Below are positions 21,556-32,577 of a stretch of 32,577 nt of DNA, in pieces. A program made the translations under genes and the position numbers. How positions within the stretch are numbered: position 1 is the first letter of the stretch; the number at the start of each line of letters is the position of its first letter. The notes under the pieces were generated by a model, which saw only the letters and a list, made by a program, of their open reading frames with translations, made no database searches and had not been told where the DNA came from. The DNA comes from Saccoglossus kowalevskii (taxonomy: Eukaryota; Hemichordata; Enteropneusta; Harrimaniidae): positions 74,554 through 107,130 of the forward strand of contig NW_003112969.1 in NCBI RefSeq assembly GCF_000003605.2. The letters run 5' to 3'.

Positions 21556-23039
21556 TCCAATCCATGGCAAAATAGTCAGAAACTTAGCAGAAAGAAAAGG
21601 TTTCTCCAAAAATACAAATATTTGACAACTAAATTCACACCTAACCTGAACACCTTTCAGCTAATGATACAACTATCCTGCTATGGACAAAGTAGTCGCC
21701 TTAAAGAGAAAAACAAATGCAATAATGCAAAAAAAAGTGCCATAAATCACGGCTTACAAACTGTGTATATATGGGTAGTGCTTTGTGAGTTGCTTTCATA
21801 CAGGCCAGTAACCTCATTGATGGTTTTAAAACGCAATGATCCATACACCCATCAAGACATAAGCACAATCTAGTGATAGATGAAAGCATGACATATCCAT
21901 CATGCACATTGAATTATCCTGTTGACAAGTCACTGTAAGTGCTTGCAAGTACACTGTGACAATTTTGTCTTCATAGAACTTACAAATGTCAATGAAAGGA
22001 GCCAGAAAATCAACAAAGTATTCTGAGTGTGGACTGTACATCGTAACATAGGGGTATAAGCACAATATGGCAGCATAAAATTATTAATGTATCCAGTTCC
22101 AACTACTGAGAGAAAGATGGATAATTTCTCAAGGGTGGTTAGATGGTTACAATGTTAAAAAAATTCCTTATTTCTGAGGTACTCATTGGGTATAAGCCCA
22201 CCCCTCACTTTCCTCGATTTTAAATGTTGGACGAGGAAGTACGGTACATCAAAACAATTCACACAACAACAACAACAAAGTATTTACATACAACTCAGAA
22301 ACATGAATTCAAATTCAGCACTAACTAGTGGAATTAAAATGGACATGTTTCCATATTCAACTGTTGTCACCACTTATCAAGATAACTTTAAAATTCAATC
22401 CAGGCAAGAATAGCCTGTAATAAATGGTAATCCAATCTACTATAGAAGTCAGGATGAATCAAATCAACCAAACTGAAAAGACCAATTACCAATAAGATCA
22501 TTACCAGTTCCTCTCAAGGGTGTTCCTTTCGAGGGTATTCATCAGAAATACACAACAGGTACATCAACACTATCAACACCGCAAAGAAATTTAACTGTGA
22601 TTAGGTTTTGTTAAATTTTAAGTTTAGTTTAGTTGTCGAAAAACACATGCATTGGATTGACAAAAAACCACAACCAAAAAAAATGTGAGAGACAGAGGCA
22701 GGTTTTCAAACTGACATGAGGAACGAGGAGAAGGAGAAGCAAAATTAGGCTGAGATGTGTTCATACAAACATGTTACTGTACAAGACACTATTCAAATTA
22801 TACCGTTAATTCATTACATTACAAAATATTTCACAAGATTTTATGAATGAAATAAATAATGAATGAACGACATGTAATCCCATTGGACGTGAAGCGGCTC
22901 AAAAGGCCGTCATAGATGGTCATTCCAACTGTTGACAGCTATAGCGAAGTACATACCCTGTAATCATTTTATGTGTTATTGATTTCCACAACTCATCAAT
23001 AATACATTTATCCAATCAGTTCATTAGTTTCGATGTTCT

Positions 23040-23165
23040 CATTTCCCATGGTACAAACTGGCTGGCTTCTGTCTAGCAATGCCCAACAAGAAACAACCAT
23101 AGTCTTACAACATTTAAATGCGACTCTACAATCCTCAGGATTGAACGAATGCGTCATGGGAAATG
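23040..23165. repeat. 11-bp inverted repeat with ZNF143-like strings
   Basis: CATTTCCCATG (23040-23050) and CATGGGAAATG (23155-23165) are exact inverses. The right arm, read on the minus strand, is TTACATTTCCCATGACGC, close to the ZNF143/Staf motif (ACTACAATTCCCATNATGC). It may be a promoter element or a small inverted-repeat relic. Confidence 0.35.
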
Positions 23166-23962
23166 TAATTTGAATGGCCCGCTTATCGATTAAGTATACA
23201 AACATTACAGGAGGTGTTAATCCTGTCTATACTGTCTGTCTTGAAAAGACAAATTGTCAATAATAATTTGGATTAACACTGTGGTTTGAATAAACCTATG
23301 ATTGACTATAGTTTTGAAGAGCTATGTCTGTATAGACATGAATTCTCGTCAACTTTTAGACTTAATCTTGCCAAACTAATAATAAACTAGTCAATATATG
23401 CATTCTGAAAATTGAAAATAGTGATTTTGAGGAGAACTCCGACCAGATGCATTACTATCAAGTGCAATTTGCATACTGAAATGTGGTTGCCATTTTTCCT
23501 TTTACCCAGAGCAGTGGTTTATGTCTTAGCTTGTATGTCCATACCTCATATTTGAAATAATGAAAAGTTAAAATAAAAGCTATTCTGCTGTACAGAGTTG
23601 TGTGTCTTTTCTGCGTGAGCATATACTATGAATAGAGTATACTACAACTAGTGGGTTGATGCTGAAAGGGTGTACACATTTACGTAACAATCCACAAGTT
23701 TTCTTTTTTATTTCCTGAAACGTATTTTTACTGTTTTCTATAATTTTTGTTAATTTATGACCAAATGCATATTTTTCTATTGATTACAATTCTTGACCCA
23801 AATTTCAGAAATTGATAAAAAAATATTATATAGGTCTGTTTTGTGAAAAAGTTACAACAGTTAAATTTGTTGCTCAAAAGGTTAAAACTTGTTAAGACAA
23901 TTTCCACAAATATAGCTTTATAAGGCATTTTTATGAAGCAGTAACAGTACATGTAACTGAGA

Positions 23963-24149
23963 TACTGTTAAATTTCGCTGATTTACCACTTCAGGCATAT
24001 TCAGTGTGTTTTAAATTCATGGTTTTATCATTTAGATAATGTGTTCTGTGCTAAATTTTACGTATACACTGGGTTTTAATTTAGCGCATTTTCCAGTCAG
24101 CAAAATGAGCAAAATTAAAACCCTGTGAATAATAAACACTTTTACAGTA
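23963..24149. mobile_element. Possible MITE with TACTG/CAGTA ends
   Basis: Bounded by TACTGTTAAATTTCGCTG and CACTTTTACAGTA. An internal hairpin pairs GGGTTTTAATTT (about 24070) with AAATTAAAACCC (about 24112). The outer arms match poorly beyond about 10 bases, so this is less certain than families 1 and 2. Confidence 0.4.
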
Positions 24150-25499
24150 GTTAAAATAAGGTGACTCTCTCCTCAAGCGTGTCAAGTAAACACAAACACA
24201 AAAGTGTTACAACAGTGAAAAGCATACAATAATGATGACATACCAAACATGGACTTTGTGGCTGCTAAAAACATCAAACACATATGATTCAGCAAAAGCG
24301 TCCACTATGTGCGATACTTCGTAGAGTACCGGGGGTAGGTGTGATCAAACAACATGCGATTTAAACTGCTGTAAAAATGTGCATGCATACAACGTGATAC
24401 TAATGCAGAATTTGAGGTTTAAAAAGCATTGTAATTACTGACAGAGACAATCACCTCTGGTAGGGGAGGGGGAAATCGCCTCAGACAATACATGAATCTT
24501 AACAGACAGAGAGGCAGCAGCTGTAAATTACATTAAAACTACTGCCTATAGTTAACACGTTAACAGCTTTGAGTCAAGTTTGGTGAGATTCAATTAAAAT
24601 GAATAACAAAGCCTTTTCAATAAATCACTTCTCAGTATTGGAATTGCCAAGACAAGGTTGCCCAATGTTTCAGATATACCCACATACATGTAAAAAAAAA
24701 AAAAATGCTGGCATGAATGTAACACAAAAAATCCGCCATGGAAACACTGACAGAAACAATATTCAAAATATACACGTGTTTACTTAAAAAGACCAATTAG
24801 ACACAAACAAAGTTCTTGTTAAACAAACAACGCGACTTTGATTTAAAAAAATGCCAGGAATATAATGACATCCCAATAAAGATTGTCATTTTCAATTTAT
24901 AACCTTTGTCCCAGTAGACACGACACAGGCATTAGGTTTTACGTAAGTATGCTACCGATTACATACACGCTATTGCTCAAAAGTTTCCCCTGTGATGCAG
25001 ACTTTATAATAACAGTAAACAAACTGACAGGAGAAAAGTTAGAAAATCTGAGTGAAGCAAACTCACCATACAGTTACACACGTACATGTATGTATGCTGC
25101 TAGCATACATAGCTTGTTATATTGACAGTATAAAATGGCATGTTGTGGTATTGTCAAATACATGTTCAATGCACTCAGCCACTAGTGGTTGAAATACACC
25201 ATACAGGGCACAATGAATACATGACAAACAATACAAACATTCACGGGGATTCATTGAAGAAGCATAAAAAGGCAATCAGAAGGAAGGAATGTGCTGGAAA
25301 TAAAAGAAAGCAGTGCGCATGGAGATTTGTGTACCTTCAACGTCTACTGCTATCGGGTAAAAATAAAGCAAACACGTAAATGGACAGCTACTTGGGTAGA
25401 GTGGGGCTGGATTGTAATAAGTGCTCTCTGCAGCCTACATGTGTACTAATTGGGAACAATACAGAACTCCCCAAAGAAATAGACATTCCAATTGATATG

Positions 25500-25610
25500 G
25501 CTGCTTTTAGAACAGTCACCACGATTGAATCACATTATTGGGACAGTTAGCTGCATTTAGAAAAGTCACTACGATTGAGTTGCAATACTGGGACAGTTGG
25601 CTGCACATGG
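25500..25610. repeat. 50-bp tandem duplication, 2.2 copies
   Basis: The unit starts GCTGCTTTTAGAACAGTCAC at 25500 and repeats at 25550 (GCTGCATTTAGAAAAGTCAC) with a partial third at 25600. Copies differ at several bases. Confidence 0.8.
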
Positions 25611-26123
25611 CGTTAGTGACCAGTGGCCTATGCTCTAATGTCTATTAAATGTGACCTTCCCCACATATTAGCCAAAGGAATCATTATTTAATCCAATTTC
25701 TCTGGAGGGCTCACTTTTACAATAGTGATGGGAACACCCACATGGCAACCAAACAGGTTTGTGGTATCAGAGGCAAATAATTAGAGAGTAAAAAAGTAAA
25801 ATAATAAAACAACTTCCTTTCAGATAAAATGCAGAAATAGTGCAACAAAGACTTATAATGATGTTAACTCTGGTTTCAACTCGCTGAGATAAAGTATTTG
25901 ATCTATAAGAAGTGCATATGTGCTAATGTACATAGTATTAGAAGTTTGTCTATGACCGAAATAATTCATATTTCAACTCTAAGTACACAATGAACACAAT
26001 TTAAGGTGTAGATGCGTTTCTATTGGAGAATGAACACGGTACGTCAAGAAATAACCAGAATTCAGATACCTGTACCTAGCTTGCATAAGAATACGAGTTC
26101 AATGCATCATATCGCACAGTGCT

Positions 26124-26290
26124 GGGTGAACCAGTACAGGTACATACCACGCAGGCAATATTAGTATTATATAGAACAACCCACCTACTACACATCGCAG
26201 GGTGAACCAGTACAGGTACATACCACGCAGGCAATACTAGTATAGAACCACATACCAACCATACAATTCTTGGTGAACCAGCACGATATG
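26124..26290. repeat. 76-bp tandem duplication, 2+ copies
   Basis: GGGTGAACCAGTACAGGTAC followed by ATACCACGCAGGCAATA occurs at 26124 and again at 26200. A degenerate third start, TGGTGAACCAGCACGATATG, is near 26271. Confidence 0.8.
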
Positions 26291-27023
26291 CACCATGGTC
26301 AAGTCAGTACTAGTGGTAGTTTCACACAGTCACATTTACGTAACTGTCCCATGTTACACAATCATATGATTAATGTGTAAATTTGCATTTGAAATGAATG
26401 ATTGGTTAGATATGATTGGTTAGATAAGATTGGAATCCCAAGTAGGTGATTTACAACATGACAAACAAAAGATACTTAAATGGAACAAACCACTGGTCAG
26501 AAGGGGGGGGGTTATACAGTTCCCAGGGAGAACCACTTGCTAAGAAAGTTATGTACAAGTTTATTTTTACTTATACCTAAACTAGCAGTAAATATAGATA
26601 AAGATTGTAAACACATTAAGGCAGGCAGAAGCCAAATTGAAACATGTAGCATTTAACCTATGTCCCCCCTCCATAAAATTGTGCCTTCCGACTTGAGAAG
26701 CTTGTGTCAATATTTTCTCTTGTGAAAAAAAAATTGATATCCATCTCGTGGTATATGCGGTCTTACAATAACCTACACAATCATAAATCTCATACCTCCA
26801 TCTTTTACTGTGAGCGTGAAATCTACTTTTATGACGTGCAGTTAAATTTTATGATATGCTCTCATTTATTGAAAGGTTATTAGGTGCTAAAACATTTTAA
26901 GGCATTTCTAATAAAACCCATTTTGTGTTGAGTTTTAACATGGCAGCATTTTTCTTAAAAATTACAAGCAGTACTGGGGTGTATGGGTATTGTTTTCATG
27001 AAAATTACCTGAAAAATGAGGCT

Positions 27024-27233
27024 TACTGTAAAATACTTTTCGCATGGAATAAATTTTCGGTGGTTTTCGCTGAAGGAATGATTCAGTGAAAATAAAAAAA
27101 CAGTGAATAAACCTTTTTCCCTATATTTTACTTCGGCTTGTCAAAAATCAGTGAAAATAAATTCCATACAAAAACACCCAACAAGTCTTTTCAGCGAAAA
27201 TTAATTCCAGCTAAAATAAAGTATTTCACAGTA
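27024..27233 (+). mobile_element. MITE family 1, copy C
   Basis: About 210 bp with ends TACTGTAAAATACTTTTCGC and ATAAAGTATTTCACAGTA. The inner arrangement is the same as in copy B (GCTGAAGGAATGATTCAGTG, TTTTCAGCGAAAATTAATTC). It lies 115 bp left of copy D. Confidence 0.8.
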
Positions 27234-27348
27234 TTTGAGTCTTGAGAAAATGAATGTTGCATAGCTATGTATGTTTTAATATTGATCTACAGCATGTAAC
27301 TGTGCACACACACACAGGCTGCCATTTTATATCATGTGTGGTGCAATA

Positions 27349-27550
27349 TACTGTAGAATACTTTATTTCGCTTGGAATTTATTTTCGCTGAAGGAATGAT
27401 TCCGTGAAAATAAAATCCAGTGAATATACTTTTTTTCGTATATTTCACATTAAACTCATCAAAAATCAGTGAAAATAAATTCCATACAAAACGCCCAAAA
27501 AGCCTTTTCAGCGAAAATTAATTCCAGCGAAAATAAAGTATTCCACAGTA
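27349..27550 (+). mobile_element. MITE family 1, copy D
   Basis: About 202 bp with ends TACTGTAGAATACTTTATTT and AAATAAAGTATTCCACAGTA, in the same orientation as copy C. The right inner box TTTTCAGCGAAAATTAATTC is identical to that of copy C. Confidence 0.8.
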
Positions 27551-28082
27551 AGCAATGTGCTGCGGTTCTTTCAAATTCAGTAATTTCAAGTAAATGCAAT
27601 TTTCACTATTGCCACTATTTTGTGGTATATCTTCAAGTCATTTCCTTACTAGGTCTTGCAAATGGTTTTAAATTTTGAGTAGAATGTGACAGTCTTCATT
27701 CCAAAAATTACAAGAACATCTAATAGAATGCAACTGTCTTTCAAAAAATTGAGATCTAGTAGAATGCACATAGAACAAAGCAATTTCTAATGTGATAAAT
27801 ATTTGATGTATAGTTTCTATAAGTAGATAATGGAACTTTTCAAATTTAATGATTTTCTTTTTAGTTATTGAACGGATCTCCTGACTCATCTTGATCAATG
27901 CCCACAATATTGTATTAAACAAAAAGTATTTGTATAAACACACATTTTGTTTAAAAAAAATGAAGCAGAAAAGCAAATGACATGCCTTTTGTATAATTTA
28001 TAAAAAACCTATTAGTACTGACATATACTATGTGTATTAAAATTTAAAGAAGAGTTGAAATGAAATTTTCTATTTAAAATTT

Positions 28083-28225
28083 GGCATTTCAACAACTAAC
28101 AATTGAAACCAGGGTTAAATCATAATATGCAAACTGCGCAGAATGAACAGAATTTGTATTTTTTTCATGAAAGCATAACATTTTTTTTTTTTTATTTCAA
28201 TTCGGCATTTCAACAACTAACAATT
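28083..28225. repeat. 22-bp exact direct repeat, 121 bp apart
   Basis: The 22-mer beginning GGCATTTCAACAACTAAC is at 28083-28104 and 28204-28225. The T-rich preceding bases are also similar. It could be a local duplication or flanks of an inserted A/T-rich fragment. Confidence 0.6.
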
Positions 28226-31065
28226 ACGATGTATACAAAAAAAACAACTGGTGGTTCACTTATTTCCATGGTAACTGATTTGGCATAGTTCCCAAATTTC
28301 TAACATGGTTCATATGATAAGGAAAACACAGTATATTAGAAGCTACAAATTAGTCCAGACTGAGTCTAATTAGAAGATATTGATACTATCAAAGTAGTCT
28401 AATCAGCAGATCAATTGTGTGGCGACATTAAACTCAAGACTTGAAATCATTACAGTCTGATGATGTCATACCATCCATGATCTTCCCCTGTATTCATATA
28501 CAGTTGTTATACTCCATATATCACGCAGATACCTACTGTCAGTGAAGACCGACCATACTGGGTAGCACCACATTGGAGTACGGAGATATTGAGTGGTGGC
28601 TGGGTGGGGTGGGTAGTTGATATAATACTATTATCTTGAGGAAAATGGTCATCTTGTTAAAATTGTATTAATGCTGATAGTAGTTTTGCCACTGTCTTGA
28701 GGCTGATACCACATAGTTTTCAACGCGACAGCATGGTTCTGACATGGTATACGACTCAGGTATACATACTGCATCAATCATATGGAAGTGTGTTGTGAAA
28801 ATGAATAAATAACAAATATATAATTGACGCATAATGAGAAGTAACATGTAGGACTTCAAGGAAAGGTTGTTTGCCCACAAACATAATTCCAGTTTGTATT
28901 CAGAATGATCTCTTTAAGATGTACAATAAGGTGCAAGTCAAGCAATCGCATCAAAAGAGTGTATTGTGTTACTTCATGCATTGTACCCTCTCTTGAGATA
29001 CACACCTCATCAATCTTAAATTCCACTCAACAGCTTTTTATATTGTTGTTGTTTTTTTTCAAGGGCAGTCAGTCATTAAATTGACACCTCCGCCATCTCT
29101 ATTAAACCTCATGGTGTCCCTCTCAATTCTACACCATATAATAGTCATGTTCCGGTTACACCAAGTATGGACTAAAGATTTAAGCTAATCTCATATGTTT
29201 ACATATTGGCTATACCCAATTGCATACAAGCACAAGGAAAAAGGAAAACTCAAACTTTGTAAGGTACATATATACAATATTCAGTCTTTTTAACTATGAT
29301 TAATCAGTACAGTAACCGGGAAGGTATATGTGTTATTTCTATGGTACATGTATATAAAACAATTACAGAGAATAATGTTTCTGGATTTGCTTGTGTTGAT
29401 TATCATGTCAGAAATGACCTAACGAAATGAATAGTTATGAAAATAATAGCAAATCTTCCAAATGAACATCAAATACAATGGTGTTTTGGGTACATAATCC
29501 GCGCAAAACATTCAAACACATTTCATTAGCCTGTGCTAAGGGTCTGGACCGGGCCTTAAACACGGATCAGATTTAGCTCATTCTTGTGTTTCTAAGCCTG
29601 TGCTAAGCATTCATACACATTTTCCTAGCAGGAGCTAATGTTTTTGACCTCATAGCCCATGCTGAGCAGCTGTGCGTAAACGTAACTGATGGCATTTTAC
29701 TAGGTCACTGTGTTAACCTAAAGCCTTGGTCAAATGCGTTGACAAACAGAGAGCAATATTGTAAATATTATCAATGAGTGGGTTAAATCTGTGTTATGTT
29801 CACTTGTCACAGTGGTTTATATTTAGCATGGCATTTTTACCTATTCACGCCCTATTCACTTATCATCAGGTCGTTCTTAGAGAGCATTGGTTTAACCTGG
29901 TGACCTTGTTCATATGTATCTCATCCCAGGGTTAAACATGGAATTCTGGGTCAAGACCAGTCCTCTGACTGAAACTAAACTACCATAGCTCCAGTTGACA
30001 TGGGGTTAATCGCTCACACATGTTGTTTAATAGTGAACTAAAATTAACTCTTGGGAGAACCCTCCATTTTGCTAGAGCAAAACTCTACTGTTGAACTGTA
30101 TAATAGGCACTCTACTGCACATGTGTGAGGTACTGTGAAATCAAGATGTCTGTGTTTAACTTGGCAGCAGGTGATAGCAGAGTTAAAGCAATCTCACGGC
30201 TTACATGCCAGTTTTCAGAATGTAGCAGAATCTGGATGTGGTGGGTTATAAAACACATATTGACTGACTTTTATCAGGTAACATCCTATGTCTATGCCTC
30301 TTGCATTCGTGACTCGTCTAAAAAAATATCTATGTGATCAACAACTTCTAAAAGGAAATAGACATACGCTACCATGTTACCTTCATGGCCAGTCGATGTA
30401 CCATGTATATGTGCAGACTATAAAATTTGTGATCATGAGGCATAAATCTAAAATGAAAATGGCGTTAAGTAGATGTTAATATCACAAATAGATCAGAACC
30501 AATCAGAAAATTTAATGTCGATTTTAATGTTTAATATTTAATTGACTCATACTGCAGTACATGAACCACCCAAATATAGCATTAACTATTTCTAGTACAG
30601 TGCAAATAACTGAACAAACAAACAATCTGTCAAACATAGATTCCAATCACCAATAATTGCTAGTATTATACATGTATCACTATTACAACATACTTTCAGA
30701 ATTAAACACACACAAAAAAAAAATATGTTATGCATTACTCCATTTGGAAATTATTTTGGTACAACCTGTTGATGTATTCTACTACAAACCAGATAGTAAA
30801 CTGAACCTTAGCTAGGGAAGCCAAACAAAGTGGTAAACTGAATCAGAGCAGATCTGAGTGTGAACATAGCTAGCTCAGAGGTCATATATGTGAATTAGCA
30901 TCATGTATTTGAAGTATATTAAGTCATCCATATTTATTACATGTGACAGTCTTTTCATTAATGGATTAATGAAATCAACTGTATATACTTGACCACTGAT
31001 AGATATAACCATATAGACAGCTTGTCAGAATTTAATTAATAATAATTTTTAACTTCATTCTCAGG

Positions 31066-31350
31066 GGGCCCTGTCACATATTATCCTCACTGGCCTTCCA
31101 TCCTTTGGGTTCTGTCACACCTGGCCTCCACTAGCCTTCTCTAGGGTCCTGTCACACCTGGCCTCCACTATCTTGCCCTGGGGTTCTGTCACACTTGACC
31201 TCCTCTAGCCTTCTCTAGGGTCCTTTCAGACTTGGCCTTCACTATCTTGCCCCGGGGTCCTGTCACACCTGGCCTCCTCTATAACCCCCCCTCTATGGTC
31301 CAGTCACACTTGACCTCCACTATCTTGCCCTAGGGTTCAGTCACACTTGA
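31066..31350. repeat. ~37-bp minisatellite, about 8 units, partly dimeric
   Basis: Units begin GGGTCCTGTCACACCTGGCC. Their ends alternate between ACTAGCCTTCTCTA and ACTATCTTGCCCTG over several units, so the larger repeat is about 74 bp. The array is more C-rich than its surroundings. Confidence 0.85.
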
Positions 31351-32097
31351 CTCCCCATATCACTGCCACTCTTCTACATCCAATTGTTACAGTATATGAT
31401 CCTATTAACACTTCAGAGAAAAGGCTACAGTAACACTGTATTTACCATTACTGCAAAGATGTGACAACTGCTGGGTTCAAAACACAGACATGTACTAGAC
31501 CATGAATTATTAGACAGTATATTCCAGCATTTCAATCCAAGTCTACGTTGTACATTGTCGCACCATGCATGTCAAAGGTTCTTGTTGATAATCAATATTT
31601 CCTCATAGCCCAATGTGGTCTCCAAGTGGCAGGGTTGGCAGAGGAGTAGAGAGGGGTAGCTTGAGGACTTGTACTCATACAGCTAGCTGCTAAAATGAAA
31701 GTATACATCCTTGCAATGTATACATAAAAAGTGAAGTCATTGCAGTTATTTTAGACCAGCAGAGGAAACCAAAGGTATTATTTGATCCTCTACAATGTAT
31801 GCACACTTCTATGTACATGTACTAGTACATCAAACTACAGGTACAAGCATCAACCATGTGAGCACCAAAGCAGCTATTGTCACCATCCATAAAATAGTTT
31901 ACACAGCAAATGTTTATAATTTTATGATCAAAAATTAGAAGCAATACCACATTCTGTCACTTTGGTCCAAAATTAAATTTTAATTCAGTGAAAATTATAG
32001 AAAATAAAAAAATTTACTCGGTACTCAATTTTGAGCGTGAACAAAAAAAAAAAAAAATAGCTCTCAAAGACCCCAGTCAGTTGATTTGGTTGCTTGT

Positions 32098-32409
32098 TTA
32101 TTGGTGATGCACATATATTTCCCGTTTGTCAGTTTTTAGTTGGTTAAAATCTCCACACATATACAACATACAATATCTGTAATTGTGGCATACAATGACT
32201 GCTGTAATATTCATAGTCACATCTATCAAATTTGCCGTTGAGGAGTGATATAAAAGCTGATGTAAAACGACTTGACTGATACTCGATGGAAGTTGTTTAC
32301 AACAGCTAGACATGAAAGGAAATGATCTACACTGTAAAGATCTGATTTTAAACCCTACATCTACATGTTTCTGTGTATGACAGGCACTACATCTAAGTAT
32401 ACAGAGCAT
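32098..32409 (-). pseudogene. Relic of a LINE-type AP endonuclease domain
   Basis: The 103-codon minus-strand frame contains 'KQLPSSISQVVLHQLLYHSS' followed about 34 residues later by 'LYMCGDFNQLKTD'. Known: non-LTR retrotransposon endonucleases often read LPR-x-ISxVVxAxxYHPP and then GDFNxL at this spacing. The two Pro after YH are replaced by Ser-Ser, and nothing recognisable follows on either side, so this is a short decayed fragment. The clade is not resolved. A chance frame remains possible. Confidence 0.4.
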
Positions 32410-32518
32410 TGGTGCTATAAAAACACAGCTTTATAAACCTGTGTATGACAGGCACATTACTTGTAAGTATACAGTGCACTGGTGCTATAAAAAAGCTGCT
32501 CTATACACCTGTCTGACA
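32371..32518. repeat. 68-70-bp tandem duplication, 2.1 copies
   Basis: CTGTGTATGACAGGCAC starts at 32371 and 32439, with GTATACAG...GGTGCTATAAAAA in each copy and a partial third start at 32509. The left copy runs into the upstream part of the endonuclease relic. Confidence 0.8.
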
Positions 32519-32577
32519 TTAGGAATACATGTAAGAGTAAGATTAATGATTGCAAATGTGTTGGCGACACTATGACA

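Larger units (their letters stand above)
21556..32097. other. Gene-poor region right of minisatellite
   Basis: About 10.5 kb with no recognisable coding exon on either strand; the frames present are short and without a family signature. It may hold the first GLCE exon, but I cannot point to it. MITEs (23963, 27024, 27349) and small tandem repeats are listed separately. Confidence 0.45.

Noticed and set aside
28668-28880. 70-codon minus-strand frame with a hydrophobic stretch
   Set aside because: No family signature, no flanking splice sites of quality, and base composition like the surrounding non-coding DNA.
31470-31490. GGTTCAAAAC, a possible tRNA B box
   Set aside because: No matching A box or cloverleaf arms nearby.

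Overview
This window looks like AT-rich nuclear DNA of an invertebrate animal. Two host genes are supported, both on the minus strand and both for Golgi type II membrane enzymes of glycan synthesis. The first is an intronless GT14 (core-2/I-branching) beta-1,6-N-acetylglucosaminyltransferase-like gene at 3982-5340. The second is a complete D-glucuronyl C5-epimerase gene (GLCE, heparan sulfate/heparin synthesis) with three coding exons: 17682-17175, 10682-10449 and 9872-8851, predicting 587 aa. The splice phases agree, and the protein keeps the family's conserved blocks and its ending in AKHN. Intron-rich organisation, Penelope-like and LINE-type retroelements, MITEs and minisatellites place it in a metazoan. 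I cannot name the phylum with confidence; a marine lophotrochozoan or invertebrate deuterostome would fit.

Layout, left to right. Positions 34-2860 hold a decayed Penelope-like retroelement (PLE) on the minus strand. Its reverse transcriptase is split by about seven lesions, and its tail contains a hammerhead-ribozyme-like fold (34-134). Positions 2861-3981 are flank and the likely GCNT-like 3' UTR, with two perfect hairpins. The GCNT-like gene follows, then about 3.5 kb of intergenic DNA with CTCF-like motifs and an array of AT-rich palindromes (7320-7660). GLCE spans 8851-17710, starting from a 28-nt 5' UTR segment behind a splice acceptor. Its introns carry MITEs, an inverted-repeat element and a 38-bp minisatellite. 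Right of 17710 I see no coding gene. This side is probably the first (5' UTR) intron and/or upstream DNA of GLCE. It is dominated by a 2.8-kb minisatellite of about 25-bp units with nested higher-order structure (18695-21555). Farther right are more MITEs, several small tandem repeats and a relic of a LINE-type endonuclease at the right end.

The two host genes are in the same orientation, GLCE upstream of the GCNT-like gene. They act in different pathways (heparan sulfate epimerisation versus O-glycan or I-type branching) but in the same compartment. The best candidates for something unusual are the hammerhead-like fold in what appears to be an endonuclease-less PLE, and the nested minisatellite, which is free of stops in all three plus-strand frames over long stretches.
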